Source of the DNA: Mycobacterium sp. DL99
Lineage (GTDB): Bacteria; Actinomycetota; Actinomycetes; Mycobacteriales; Mycobacteriaceae
Length of the DNA stretch: 64,000 nt
Direction of reading: 5' to 3'
Assembly: GCF_004762045.1 (NCBI RefSeq)
Contig: NZ_SJOM01000007.1
Coordinates: forward strand, 1,058,108-1,122,107
Shown here piece after piece: positions 54,642-63,615 of this stretch. The notes under the pieces are model-generated. The model made no database searches, was not told where the DNA came from, and was given only the letters and a program-made list of their open reading frames with translations. The position numbers and the translations under genes are program-made. Position 1 is the first letter of the stretch. Each line of letters starts with the position of its first letter.

Positions 54642-55555
54642 TGACCTCCACGCTCGAGCGGCCGGTCAAGGCGCCCGCGTTCCAGGGCGTGAGCCTGCGC
54701 CGCAAGCTGACCAACCACTTCGCCACGGTGCTGGTGACGTCCTCGTTGCTGGTCGCCCTGGTACCGCTGGTGTGGGTGCTGTACTCGGTGATCGTCCGGG
54801 GGTGGGCCGCATTGAGCTCACCCACGTGGTTCACCAACTCTCAGTCCGGCATGACGACGTTCACCGCCGGCGGCGGCGCCTACCACGCGATCGTCGGCAC
54901 CCTGCTGCAGGGCCTCGTGTGCTCGCTGATCTCCATTCCGATCGGCGTGATGGTGGGCGTGTACCTGGTCGAGTACGGCGGTGGTACGCGGCTGGGCAAG
55001 ATCACCACGTTCATGGTCGACATCCTCACCGGCGTGCCCTCGATCGTCGCCGCGCTGTTCATCTACGCGTTGTGGGTGGCCACGCTCGGGTTCGGCCGGT
55101 CCGGGTTCGCGGTGTCACTGGCGTTGGTGCTGTTGATGATTCCGGTGATCGTGCGGGCCACCGAGGAGATGCTGCGCATCGTTCCGATGGACCTGCGTGA
55201 AGCGAGTTACGCACTGGGCGTGCCCAAATGGAAGACCATCGTGCGAATCGTGATCCCGACGGCGCTGTCGGGCATCGTCACCGGCATCATGCTGGCGCTG
55301 GCCCGCGTGATGGGTGAGACCGCGCCGCTGCTGATCCTGGTCGGCTACGCCCAGGCGATGAACTTCGACATGTTCGGCGGGTTCATGGGATCGCTGCCGG
55401 GCATGATGTACGACCAGATCTCGGCGGGAGCAGGCGCCAACCCGGTGCCCACCGACCGGCTCTGGGGTGCGGCGCTGACGCTGATCCTGCTGGTCGCCCT
55501 GCTCAATGTCGGCGCGCGTGCGGTCGCCAGATTCTTTTCCCCCAAGAAGGTGTAG
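54641..55555 (+). CDS. pstA: phosphate ABC transporter permease PstA
   Basis: A 304-residue permease with six hydrophobic segments, beginning after a short cytoplasmic end ([20 protein letters not shown]). The EAA loop is EASYALGVPKWKTIVRIVIPTALSG, and DILTGVPSIVAALFIYALW is typical of PstA. ATG 54641 overlaps the pstC stop by one base. pstB follows after 9 bases with the ribosome binding site AGGAG. It forms the membrane channel with PstC. Confidence 0.95.
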   Translation: MTSTLERPVKAPAFQGVSLRRKLTNHFATVLVTSSLLVALVPLVWVLYSVIVRGWAALSSPTWFTNSQSGMTTFTAGGGAYHAIVGTLLQGLVCSLISIPIGVMVGVYLVEYGGGTRLGKITTFMVDILTGVPSIVAALFIYALWVATLGFGRSGFAVSLALVLLMIPVIVRATEEMLRIVPMDLREASYALGVPKWKTIVRIVIPTALSGIVTGIMLALARVMGETAPLLILVGYAQAMNFDMFGGFMGSLPGMMYDQISAGAGANPVPTDRLWGAALTLILLVALLNVGARAVARFFSPKKV

Positions 55556-55564
55556 GAGTTATCC

Positions 55565-56341
55565 ATGGCCAAGCGGCTGGATCTCAAGGACGTCAACATC
55601 TACTACGGCGCGTTCCATGCCGTTTCCGAGGTTTCGCTGTCGGTGCAGCCGCGCAGTGTGATGGCCTTCATCGGCCCGTCGGGCTGCGGCAAGTCGACCG
55701 TGCTGCGCACGCTGAACCGCATGCACGAGGTGATCCCCGGCGCCCGCGTCGAGGGCTCGGTGCTGCTCGACGGTGAGGACATCTACGGCGCCGGTGTTGA
55801 CCCGGTGGGTGTGCGCAAGACCATCGGCATGGTGTTCCAGCGTCCGAATCCGTTTCCCACCATGTCGATTCGTGACAACGTGGTGGCGGGGCTGAAGCTG
55901 CAGGGCGTGCGTAACCGCAAGACTCTCGACGAGGTGGCCGAGCGCTCGCTGCGCGGTGCCAACCTGTGGAACGAGGTCAAGGACCGGCTGGACAAGCCCG
56001 GCGGCGGTCTGTCCGGCGGTCAGCAGCAGCGGTTGTGCATCGCCCGCGCCATCGCGGTGCAGCCCGACGTGTTGTTGATGGATGAGCCCTGCTCGGCGCT
56101 CGACCCGATCTCGACGCTGGCCATCGAAGATCTGATCTCCACGCTCAAGCAGGATTTCACGATCGTCATCGTCACCCACAACATGCAGCAGGCTGCCCGG
56201 GTGAGTGATCAGACGGCGTTCTTCAATCTCGAGGCCACCGGCAAGCCCGGCAAGCTGATCGAGATCGATGACACCGAGAAGATCTTCTCCAACCCCACCC
56301 AGAAGGCGACCGAGGACTACATCTCGGGCCGCTTCGGCTGA
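55565..56341 (+). CDS. pstB: phosphate ABC transporter ATPase PstB
   Basis: A 258-residue ATP-binding subunit. Walker A is GPSGCGKST at 37-45, the ABC signature is [16 protein letters not shown], and Walker B is [12 protein letters not shown] with the switch His in [30 protein letters not shown] is the PstB-type end. It closes pstSCAB and powers high-affinity phosphate uptake. It is called phoT in M. tuberculosis (Rv0820). Its 3' end faces an oxidoreductase gene 15 bases away. Confidence 0.96.
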   Translation: MAKRLDLKDVNIYYGAFHAVSEVSLSVQPRSVMAFIGPSGCGKSTVLRTLNRMHEVIPGARVEGSVLLDGEDIYGAGVDPVGVRKTIGMVFQRPNPFPTMSIRDNVVAGLKLQGVRNRKTLDEVAERSLRGANLWNEVKDRLDKPGGGLSGGQQQRLCIARAIAVQPDVLLMDEPCSALDPISTLAIEDLISTLKQDFTIVIVTHNMQQAARVSDQTAFFNLEATGKPGKLIEIDDTEKIFSNPTQKATEDYISGRFG

Positions 56342-56356
56342 TCGGCCGCCTGCGGC

Positions 56357-57331
56357 TCACGGCGTCAATACGACGCGGGTTCCCGAGGGCTCGCCGCCGG
56401 TCCACACCTCGGCGATATCGGCCAATGCCCTTGGCCGGGTGCGTAATTCGATCTGACCGTCGGAGACCATGGTGAACAGCCGGGGTAATGCCTCGGTGCG
56501 GGCCCGGGCCAGGACGTCGGGCGGCACGCTGCCGATGCCGACCCCGCTCAGGGTGATCCCGGTGCCGCGCAGTACTCCCGCATCCAGCGACAGTGTCGGC
56601 CCGGTCATCGACCCGATCTGCACGAATCGGGTCGGGTGGTAGTGCGCGGCCGGGTGACTGGCCGCCAGGGCGGTGAGCACCTGTGCGGCCGGGTCACCCC
56701 ACAGGTAGTCGAGTACCGCATCGAACGGGCGCTCCGCGTGCATCTCGGCGACCCGGGCGCCCAGATCCTCCTCGCCGAGGGGGACCGTGTCGTGGGCGCC
56801 GGCCGACCGTAGCCAGGCCAGCCGTTCGGTGTTGCGGCCGGCGGCCACCACGGTCTCGGCGCCGAACATGCCGCCGGCCAATTGCACTGCCATCGAACCG
56901 GTTACACCGGTGGCGCCCAGCACCAGGACGTGATCGCCGGGCTTGACGGCCGCGGCGTGTGACAGTGCGGTCCAGGCGGAGATGCCCGGGTTGGGCAGGG
57001 CGGCGGCGGTCACCGAATCCACGTGCTCGGGGACGTCGACACCTCCGGCCGGGTCAACCAGTGCGCGCTGCGCCATCATCCCGGAGTATCCCAGCGCCCC
57101 GGTGTAGATGCGACGGCCGTCGGCCAGCCGCGCGACACCGTCGACGCCGGGAATGGCCGGCAGTTGAATCTCCTTGCTGGCGTAGTGCTTTCCCGATACC
57201 AGGGCCCGGGTCAGGTTGGTCAGGGCCGATGCCTCGACGACCGCCACCTCGGCGCCGTCGCGCGGTTCCGGCTCGGGCACGTCGGCGTAGTCGGGGTGCC
57301 GGCCCCATTTGGTGACCAGTGCGGCCTTCAT
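56357..57331 (-). CDS. MDR superfamily quinone oxidoreductase-like protein
   Basis: A 324-residue NAD(P)H-dependent oxidoreductase of the medium-chain type. The GroES-like part is 1-115, and the Rossmann part has VLVLGATGVTGSMAVQLAGGMFGA (nucleotide loop AxGxxG). No structural or catalytic zinc cysteines are present, so it is of the zinc-free quinone oxidoreductase branch. It is divergent from a MarR gene, with two palindromic operator-like sites in the gap, so it is probably repressed by that regulator and induced by electrophiles or quinones. The pair separates pstB from phoU here. Confidence 0.85.
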   Translation of the reverse strand: MKAALVTKWGRHPDYADVPEPEPRDGAEVAVVEASALTNLTRALVSGKHYASKEIQLPAIPGVDGVARLADGRRIYTGALGYSGMMAQRALVDPAGGVDVPEHVDSVTAAALPNPGISAWTALSHAAAVKPGDHVLVLGATGVTGSMAVQLAGGMFGAETVVAAGRNTERLAWLRSAGAHDTVPLGEEDLGARVAEMHAERPFDAVLDYLWGDPAAQVLTALAASHPAAHYHPTRFVQIGSMTGPTLSLDAGVLRGTGITLSGVGIGSVPPDVLARARTEALPRLFTMVSDGQIELRTRPRALADIAEVWTGGEPSGTRVVLTP

Positions 57332-57359
57332 CGCGGCTCCTTTGGTTTCTAGAGATATG

Positions 57360-57373
57360 GTTTCTATGGAAAC
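57360..57373. promoter_or_regulatory. candidate MarR operator 1
   Basis: GTTTCTATGGAAAC is a perfect palindrome (GTTTC/GAAAC arms with a 4-base centre) in the divergent gap between the oxidoreductase and the MarR gene, 29 bases from the oxidoreductase start. Confidence 0.55.
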
Positions 57374-57405
57374 AATCTATCTATGCTTGCCCAAGATGGC
57401 AAGAT

Positions 57406-57421
57406 GGTTTCCATGAAAACC
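57406..57421. promoter_or_regulatory. candidate MarR operator 2, over the MarR start codon
   Basis: GGTTTCCATGAAAACC has GGTTT/AAACC arms and nearly repeats site 1. The ATG within it is the likely MarR start, so the repressor would sit on its own initiation region. A half-site GGTTTCT lies at 57344-57350. Confidence 0.55.
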
Positions 57422-57931
57422 AAACTCGAGCTGATCGAGTCCATCGCCGGGCTCATGACCACGGTCGGGGATCGGCTCGAGAACGACGGGGACGGCGACG
57501 CCGAGCGTGATTTCATGGCCGACAGGTGCCCGCCGCGGTTGCAGGACGCGGTGCGTACCCTGCCGACGTCGTCGGTGCACCTGCTGGCGGAGATCGCCGA
57601 GGGCCCGGTCAGCGTGGTTGGGCTGGCGGCCCGCGCCGGCCGGCTCAAGGGCACGGTGTCCAAGCACGTGCAGAGGCTGGTCGAGGCCGGCCTCGTGGCC
57701 CGCACGCCGGTACCCGGCAACCGTAAGGAGATCGAGCTCGGCCTGACCGCCGACGGAGAACTCGTCGCCGACGTGCACCGGCAGCTGCACGAGGAGATGG
57801 ACCGCGGAACCCGCGATTTCCTGCTGCGCTACAGCGCTGCGGACCTTCAGGTGCTGGTCAAGGTGCTCGGAGACCTGGCCGGGGCGCACAAGGACGGGGT
57901 CCGTCTGGTGCCGCCCACCGACCGGCCCTGA
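57413..57931 (+). CDS. MarR family transcriptional regulator
   Basis: A 172-residue winged-helix regulator. ATG 57413 (KTKLELIESIAG) was chosen because it follows the operator pattern; a GTG at 57383 would add ten residues. The DNA-binding part is SSVHLLAEIAEGPVSVVGLAARAGRLKGTVSKHVQRLVEAGLV with the beta wing RTPVPGNRKEIELGLTADG. MarR proteins usually sense phenolics, oxidants or electrophiles. Its target is most likely the divergent quinone oxidoreductase and itself. It ends 1 base from the convergent phoU stop. Confidence 0.87.
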   Translation: MKTKLELIESIAGLMTTVGDRLENDGDGDAERDFMADRCPPRLQDAVRTLPTSSVHLLAEIAEGPVSVVGLAARAGRLKGTVSKHVQRLVEAGLVARTPVPGNRKEIELGLTADGELVADVHRQLHEEMDRGTRDFLLRYSAADLQVLVKVLGDLAGAHKDGVRLVPPTDRP

Positions 57932-57932
57932 G

Positions 57933-58601
57933 TCACTGCGTCGGAGTAACCGATTCCCCGTCCGGGTAGGAGCCGGTGACCTGGAAGATGACCCGCCGGG
58001 CCACCTCGACGGCATGGTCGGCGAAGCGCTCGTAGAAGCGGCTCAGCAACGTCACGTCGACGGCAGCGGTCACCCCGTGCTTCCACTCCCGGTCCATCAG
58101 CACCGAGAACAGGTGGCGATGCAGATCGTCCATCGCATCGTCTTCTTCCTGGATCCGGGCGGCCTTCTCCGGGTCCTGGGTGAGCAATACCTCGCGTGCG
58201 GCGTGTCCTAATTCGACGGCAACCCGGCCCATTTCGGCGAAGTACCCATTCACTTCCTCCGGCAGCACGTGCTGGGGGTGGCGACGGCGTGCGATCTTGG
58301 CCACATGCAGCGCCAGCGCGCCCATCCGGTCCACGTCAGCGACGATCTGGATGGAGCCGACCACCGAGCGCAGGTCGCCGGCCACGGGCGCCTGCAACGC
58401 GAGCAACACGAACGCAGACTCCTCAGCCTGGGTGCTCAGCGTGGTCATCTTGTCGTGGTCACTGATGACCTGCTCGGCAAGTGCGAGATCGGCCTGCAAC
58501 AGTGCCTGGGTAGCTAGCTCCATTGCGGTACCCGCCAACTCGCACATCTCGCCGAGTTGGTCCGTCAGTGAACGCAATTGCTCGTTGTAATGGGTACGCA
58601 T
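57933..58601 (-). CDS. phoU: phosphate transport regulator PhoU
   Basis: A 222-residue negative regulator of phosphate signalling. It couples PstB activity to the SenX3-RegX3 two-component system. The fold is two three-helix bundles with the conserved metal motifs ([38 protein letters not shown] and [28 protein letters not shown]). It corresponds to phoY2 (Rv0821c). It is on the opposite strand to pstSCAB and separated from it by the MarR pair. TAATCT ends 6 bases before its ATG, a leaderless promoter. Confidence 0.94.
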   Translation of the reverse strand: MRTHYNEQLRSLTDQLGEMCELAGTAMELATQALLQADLALAEQVISDHDKMTTLSTQAEESAFVLLALQAPVAGDLRSVVGSIQIVADVDRMGALALHVAKIARRRHPQHVLPEEVNGYFAEMGRVAVELGHAAREVLLTQDPEKAARIQEEDDAMDDLHRHLFSVLMDREWKHGVTAAVDVTLLSRFYERFADHAVEVARRVIFQVTGSYPDGESVTPTQ

Positions 58602-58607
58602 GATGCA

Positions 58608-58613
58608 AGATTA
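58608..58613 (-). promoter_or_regulatory. -10 hexamer TAATCT for phoU
   Basis: On the minus strand TAATCT is followed by 6 bases and ATG 58601, the leaderless arrangement. phoU thus appears to have a promoter independent of pst. Confidence 0.5.
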
Positions 58614-58686
58614 TGCGGTCAGCAGGCCTGGAGTCACGATGCAATGATGAACGAACGGTGAATGCCGTCCGCTCGGGCTCTGGAGA

Positions 58687-60999
58687 CTATTCGCAGGTGG
58701 TGTCGGCGGCGTTGGTGACGGTCAGATCCTCGGGGAGGTGTGTCGGGGCGCTGCTGGTGCCCTTCAGCACGTGCACCTGCACCTCCGACCCGCTCGGGGT
58801 CGGCGCGTTGACCGTGTAGAAGTCGGAGCCCAGCACCACCTGCACCACGCTGCCCATGCCCGACACCCGCTCGATGGTCGGGTTGGTGAACGAGCTGGCC
58901 ACCGTCGCGGCAGCCTCCTCGTTACCGGGCGAGAAGAACACCGTGGTCGCCGGAAGCGTGCTCGGATAGTCGTCAGGGGTGTTGACGTTGAAGCCGTGTT
59001 CCTGCAGCTCGGTGGCCGCCGTGGAGGCCAGACCGCTCTGGCCGGTCGAGTTCGACACCTGCACCGTGACCTGCTGCGGTTCGGTGGTGACGGCGTTGAC
59101 CATCTCACCGCTGTCCGTCGTCGCCGGTGCGGGCGCGGGAACGGTCGACTGGAGAGTCTCCGACGGGGCGGCCGCCTGGACGGACGACGTCGTCGATTCC
59201 GGGGTGCCGGGCACCGGGGTGTTGTCCGGGTTCTTCTCACCGGGCAGCGGATCGTCGTTGATGATCGCGTCGAAGAGGGAACGCATGTCGTCGGTGCGCG
59301 GGACCTCGTTGCCGTACTCGTCGGCGTAACCGACGGTCGGCACCGTGACGAACGAGATGCGCCCGGCGTTGACGCCCTGGACGGACTGCCCGAGGTCGAC
59401 GAGGTCCTTGGTCCTGATGTTGTCGACGTAGCTGTCGCTGATGAACATGTTGACCACGCTGTTCAGCTTGCGCAGCGAGAAGAAGGTGTCCTTGGAGATA
59501 AGGGACCGCAGCAGTGATGACAGGAACAGCTGCTGACGTTTGATCCGGCCGTAGTCGCTGGTGACCTCGGTGGTGACGTGCCGGGCCCGGACGTAGTTCA
59601 GAGCGGTGTGGCCGTCGACCATCTGACGGCCGGGGTTCGCCAATACCGTGCCGAGAATCTCGTCCTCCAACGGCGTGGTGCTGCACACCTCGATGCCTCC
59701 GAGCGCATCGACCATCTTGGAGAATCCAGCGAAGTCGACGGCCATGAATCGGTTGATCGACAAACCGGAAAGCTTCTGGATCACCTTCACCAGGCACTTC
59801 GGGCCACCGAACGCGTATGCCGAGTTCAGCTTGGTCTCGGTGTAGACCTCGTCGGGGCCGTTCGTCCCTGATTCTTCGTCGTATTGGGGACCGTATGTCG
59901 CCGTCTCGGGGTTCCAGGGCTCGCATTTCATCGGGGTGATCGACAGGTCGCGCGGGAACGACACGGCGACAACGCGTTTCCGGCTCGCCGGGATGTTCAC
60001 CAGCATCACGGTGTCGGACCGCACGCCATCGGCGTCCTGAGTGTTGCCCGCGCCCATGCCACTGTTTTGGCCGGCGCGGCTGTCGGTGCCGACGATCAGG
60101 AAGTTCTCGTCACCGAACTGGGCGTTGGGGTCGAGGATGTCGCGTGAATTGAGATCCAGTGCCGCGACCTTGTTGAGGCTGTTGTTCTTCGAGGACTGCC
60201 ACTGCCAGGCCCCGCCGGTGAGCACCAGGGTCAGGACCGCGAGCATCGCGGCGGCGGCGCGGCCGGCCAGCATGACCCGGCGGTCGAGCGGTTGCCGCAG
60301 TCCCTCGATCTCGTCGGTGTCCTCGGGGTCGTGCTCGTCGGGCGGTGTCGGGCGGACCCGCCACGCCGGGCGCTCCTGGGGTGCGTCGTAGTCGTACACC
60401 GGCAGGACCGGCAGCACATCGGTGTCGGTGTTGTCGGTCTCGATCTCGCGGTGATCCAGCGAGTCATCGAACGGTTCCTCGAATGGTTCCTCGTACGGCG
60501 CCGGGAAATCCTCGGCGTCGTGGGAATCGTGGGGTTCATCGGCCTCGGGTTCGATCCGCACCGCCGGAATCACGTCGGTCGGGTCGGGCACCTGCGGGCG
60601 GACATAGGCCGGTGGGTACGCCGGCTCGGGTTCCGGGGCCGGATCCAGTGCGTGCTGCGGTTGGGGTTCGGGTTCTGGTTCCAGGTCGAATTCGGGCTCT
60701 GGCTCAACCTCCGACTCGTCCAGCTCTGGCTCGTCGGGCTCGTCTGGCTCCAGCCGGTGGCGCGTCGGTGTGAACCCGGTCCCGGCGACCTTGGCGATCA
60801 GATCGGCGACAGTTACCCCGTCGGCATGACTGCCGGTGGGCTCATCCAGGGGTGAATCATCGGGTAGCGGCGCATCCTGGCGCTCCCACGGCGCGGCGCC
60901 TGGCAAAGGCTGCCGGGATCGGGTAATCCATTGGTTGTCCGACGGCTCCTCCGGCGAGCGGTGTCGACGGCCGGGAGTGGCGTTATCAGCGTCACTCAT
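58687..60999 (-). CDS. LytR-CpsA-Psr family protein with LytR C-terminal domain (Rv0822c-like)
   Basis: A 770-residue membrane-anchored protein of the family that attaches arabinogalactan-type polymers to peptidoglycan. The cytoplasmic N-terminus of about 240 residues is disordered and acidic, with Glu-Pro repeats near 100-130. One transmembrane helix follows (AAAAMLAVLTLVLTGGAW). The LCP domain has the catalytic residues in LIVGTDSRAGQ, GVRSDTVMLVNI, VSFPRDLSI and YVRARH. The last 110 residues are a LytR_C domain after a Thr/Pro linker. It corresponds to Rv0822c. The 237 bases upstream hold no gene. Confidence 0.9.
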   Translation of the reverse strand: MSDADNATPGRRHRSPEEPSDNQWITRSRQPLPGAAPWERQDAPLPDDSPLDEPTGSHADGVTVADLIAKVAGTGFTPTRHRLEPDEPDEPELDESEVEPEPEFDLEPEPEPQPQHALDPAPEPEPAYPPAYVRPQVPDPTDVIPAVRIEPEADEPHDSHDAEDFPAPYEEPFEEPFDDSLDHREIETDNTDTDVLPVLPVYDYDAPQERPAWRVRPTPPDEHDPEDTDEIEGLRQPLDRRVMLAGRAAAAMLAVLTLVLTGGAWQWQSSKNNSLNKVAALDLNSRDILDPNAQFGDENFLIVGTDSRAGQNSGMGAGNTQDADGVRSDTVMLVNIPASRKRVVAVSFPRDLSITPMKCEPWNPETATYGPQYDEESGTNGPDEVYTETKLNSAYAFGGPKCLVKVIQKLSGLSINRFMAVDFAGFSKMVDALGGIEVCSTTPLEDEILGTVLANPGRQMVDGHTALNYVRARHVTTEVTSDYGRIKRQQLFLSSLLRSLISKDTFFSLRKLNSVVNMFISDSYVDNIRTKDLVDLGQSVQGVNAGRISFVTVPTVGYADEYGNEVPRTDDMRSLFDAIINDDPLPGEKNPDNTPVPGTPESTTSSVQAAAPSETLQSTVPAPAPATTDSGEMVNAVTTEPQQVTVQVSNSTGQSGLASTAATELQEHGFNVNTPDDYPSTLPATTVFFSPGNEEAAATVASSFTNPTIERVSGMGSVVQVVLGSDFYTVNAPTPSGSEVQVHVLKGTSSAPTHLPEDLTVTNAADTTCE

Positions 61000-61236
61000 G
61001 TCCTTACCGGCCTCCGACTCTTCGAGCTCGCGCGTGCGCGTCGGTGCGCATCGTTCCCGCGGTGTGATCTGGGTGCTGCTGAGGTTTTCTCCCCATCTCT
61101 TCTAGCAGCACACTGCCGGACTGGCTACTTGAAGCCAGCCGCGGCAGGGGTTTCATCGTACTGAGGCATCCTGAGGCTGAGCTAGACCCAACCTGGTGAC
61201 AGTGCCGTCTCGATGTCATCTCGGTGCGACTGCAGG

Positions 61237-62421
61237 TCAGCCTCCGGAATGCATCACATCGGCCCCGACCGGCACCGCGCAGTCGTCGGGATCGTCGAGC
61301 CACCCCTCGGGCAGCGACACCGAGGCGGCCGACCCCTGGCGCCCGCGGGGACCGGTGGCCGCCGGCGGGAACGGTGCGTCGCCGTCGAGTTGGTCGAGCA
61401 GTGCGTCGAGTTCGGCACGGGTCTTGACCAGGGCCAGCCCACGCCGCAGGTCGGCGCCAGCCGGGAATCCGTGCATGTACCAAGCCACGTGCTTGCGGAT
61501 TTCGCGCATGGCCTTGTCCTCGCCGAAGTGCTCGCTGAGCAGTTCGCCGTGGCGGCGCACGATGTCGGCGACCTCGCCCAGGTTCGGCGGGGTGGCGGCG
61601 GGGCGGTCGTTGAAGGCTGCCGAGAGTTCGGCGAACAGCCATGGCCGGCCCAGACAGCCACGGCCGATCACCACGCCGTCGCAGCCGGTCGCAGCCATCA
61701 TCGCGAGCGCGTCGTCCGCCTCGAAGATGTCGCCGTTGCCGAGCACCGGAATGCTCGTGACATGCGCTTTGAGCGCCGCGATCTGGTCCCAGTCGGCGGT
61801 TCCGGAGTAGCGCTGCGCCGCGGTGCGGGCATGCAGCGCCACGGCCGCCGCCCCCTCCTCGGCGGCGATCCGCCCGGCGTCCAGGTGGGTGTGATGCTCG
61901 TCGTCGATGCCGATCCGGAACTTCACCGTCACGGGAATGTCGGTGCCCTCGACGCCGCGCACCGCGGCGGCCACGATCTGGCCGAACAGCCGCCGTTTGT
62001 AGGGCAGTGCCGACCCGCCGCCACGCTTGGTGACCTTGGGCACGGGGCAGCCGAAGTTCATGTCGATGTGATCGGCCATGCCTTCGTCGGCGATCATCTT
62101 GGCCGCCAGGTAGGTGGTTTCCGGGTCCACGGTGTAGAGCTGCAGCGACCGCGGCGATTCGTCGGGGCCGAAGGTCGTCATGTGCAGGGTGACGGGGTGG
62201 CGCTCGACCAGGGCCCGCGCGGTGACCATCTCGCACACGTAGAGGCCGCTGACGGTGCCGGCGCGGGCGATCTCGAGCTCGCGGCACAGCGTGCGGAACG
62301 CCACGTTCGTCACGCCGGCCATGGGAGCCAGGACGACGGGACTGGGCAACGCGAACGGCCCGATCCGCAGTTGGGATCGGGCCGGTGCTGCCGTTGTGGG
62401 CGGCGGTGCGGTCAGAGTCAT
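61237..62421 (-). CDS. dus: tRNA-dihydrouridine synthase
   Basis: A 394-residue FMN enzyme that reduces uridines in the D-loop of tRNA. It is a TIM barrel with VVLAPMAGVTNVAFRTLCRE, the signature MNFGCPVPKVTKRGGGSAL with the catalytic Cys, and HARTAAQRYSG, VLGNGDIFEADDAL and VVIGRGCLGRPWLF for FMN binding. It corresponds to Rv0823c, close to DusB. Its start overlaps the desA1 stop (ATGA at 62418), so the two are coupled. The C-terminus is extended, with a Gly/Asp-rich tail. Confidence 0.94.
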   Translation of the reverse strand: MTLTAPPPTTAAPARSQLRIGPFALPSPVVLAPMAGVTNVAFRTLCRELEIARAGTVSGLYVCEMVTARALVERHPVTLHMTTFGPDESPRSLQLYTVDPETTYLAAKMIADEGMADHIDMNFGCPVPKVTKRGGGSALPYKRRLFGQIVAAAVRGVEGTDIPVTVKFRIGIDDEHHTHLDAGRIAAEEGAAAVALHARTAAQRYSGTADWDQIAALKAHVTSIPVLGNGDIFEADDALAMMAATGCDGVVIGRGCLGRPWLFAELSAAFNDRPAATPPNLGEVADIVRRHGELLSEHFGEDKAMREIRKHVAWYMHGFPAGADLRRGLALVKTRAELDALLDQLDGDAPFPPAATGPRGRQGSAASVSLPEGWLDDPDDCAVPVGADVMHSGG

Positions 62422-63422
62422 GCAGTCGACGAGGACGAAACCAGCAGGTTCTTCATGGCCTTCTTCTCGGCCACCTTGCGCTCGCGCTCCAGGCGGCGCT
62501 CCTTGGCGACCTCGAACTTGTCGCAGGCATCCTCGAGCTCCTCGATGATGCGGCCGATGTCGTCGCGCAGTCGCGCGCCCTCGCCGGTGAAGTCCTCACG
62601 CTCGAAGATGCGCCACTTGCGCAGAACCGGCATCACCACGTCGTCCAGGTGGATGCGCGGGTCATAGACACCGCCGACGGCGATGATGACGGCCTTACGG
62701 CGGAAGTCGGGCACGGTGTAGCCGGGCATCTTGAAGTTGTCCAGCACGCGGTGCAGCGACGCCATGCCCTGGTTGGGGGAGATGTCCAGACCGGCCGCCG
62801 AGACGTCCCGGTAGAAGATCATGTGCAGGTTCTCGTCGGCGGAGATGCGCTGCAGCAGCTGATCGGCGATCGGGTCGTCGCAGGCCTTGCCGGTGTTGCG
62901 GTGGCTGACGCGGGTCGCGAGCTCCTGGAACGACACGTACATCACCGAGTCGAACAGGCTCTCGGCGAACAGGTCGCCCTGCTGGTTCTGGCCGGGGGAG
63001 AAGCCGCGGGTGACCTGCTCGACGCGCAGTTCTTCCAGCTCGACGGGGTCGACGGCGCGGGTCACGACGAGGTAGTCGCGCAGGGCGATGCCGTGGCGGT
63101 TCTCCTCGGCGGTCCAGCGGTTGACCCAGTTGCCCCAGGCGCCGTCCATGCCCATGTTCATCGCGATCTCGCGGTGGTACGAGGGCAGGTTGTCCTCGGT
63201 GAGCAGGTTCTGCACCATCGCGGTCTTGGCGACCTCGGACAGCTTGGACTGCTCGGGATCCCAATCCTGGCCGCCGAGAGCGTAGTAGTTCTTGCCGTCC
63301 GACCAGGGGATGAAGTCGTGCGGATTCCAGTCCTTACGCATCCGCATGTGGCGGTTGATGCTGGTTTCGACGACAGGCTCGAGTTCGTGCAGGAGCTGCA
63401 GGTCGGTGTATTCCTGCGTCAT
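62418..63422 (-). CDS. desA1: acyl-ACP desaturase DesA1
   Basis: A 334-residue soluble diiron desaturase involved in fatty-acid and mycolic-acid synthesis. The diiron site is seen in RWTAEENRHGIALRDYL and RISADENLHMIFYRDV (two ExxH motifs), with helix EPVVETSINRHMRM supplying a further Glu. It is essential in M. tuberculosis (Rv0824c). The start has GAGGAGGG about 12 bases upstream. It heads the desA1-dus pair. The 193-base divergent gap towards the next gene holds its promoter; the repressor site of the known MadR regulator was not identified by me. Confidence 0.95.
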   Translation of the reverse strand: MTQEYTDLQLLHELEPVVETSINRHMRMRKDWNPHDFIPWSDGKNYYALGGQDWDPEQSKLSEVAKTAMVQNLLTEDNLPSYHREIAMNMGMDGAWGNWVNRWTAEENRHGIALRDYLVVTRAVDPVELEELRVEQVTRGFSPGQNQQGDLFAESLFDSVMYVSFQELATRVSHRNTGKACDDPIADQLLQRISADENLHMIFYRDVSAAGLDISPNQGMASLHRVLDNFKMPGYTVPDFRRKAVIIAVGGVYDPRIHLDDVVMPVLRKWRIFEREDFTGEGARLRDDIGRIIEELEDACDKFEVAKERRLERERKVAEKKAMKNLLVSSSSTA

Positions 63423-63615
63423 GTGCCCTCAACCCTCCTCGCGTCCTGCGGACGCTCAGTTATCTGTACCTGTTGGTTGCAGTCAATATATCTGTGTAAC
63501 CCGGTGACATCAAGTTGCCCCGCGGGTACTTTCGCGAGCCCTGCGGCGCGCCCGTGTCGACTGTAGGATCCGCACGAACATCTGTCGGATACCCACGCTC
63601 GGAGGTTGGGCACAC

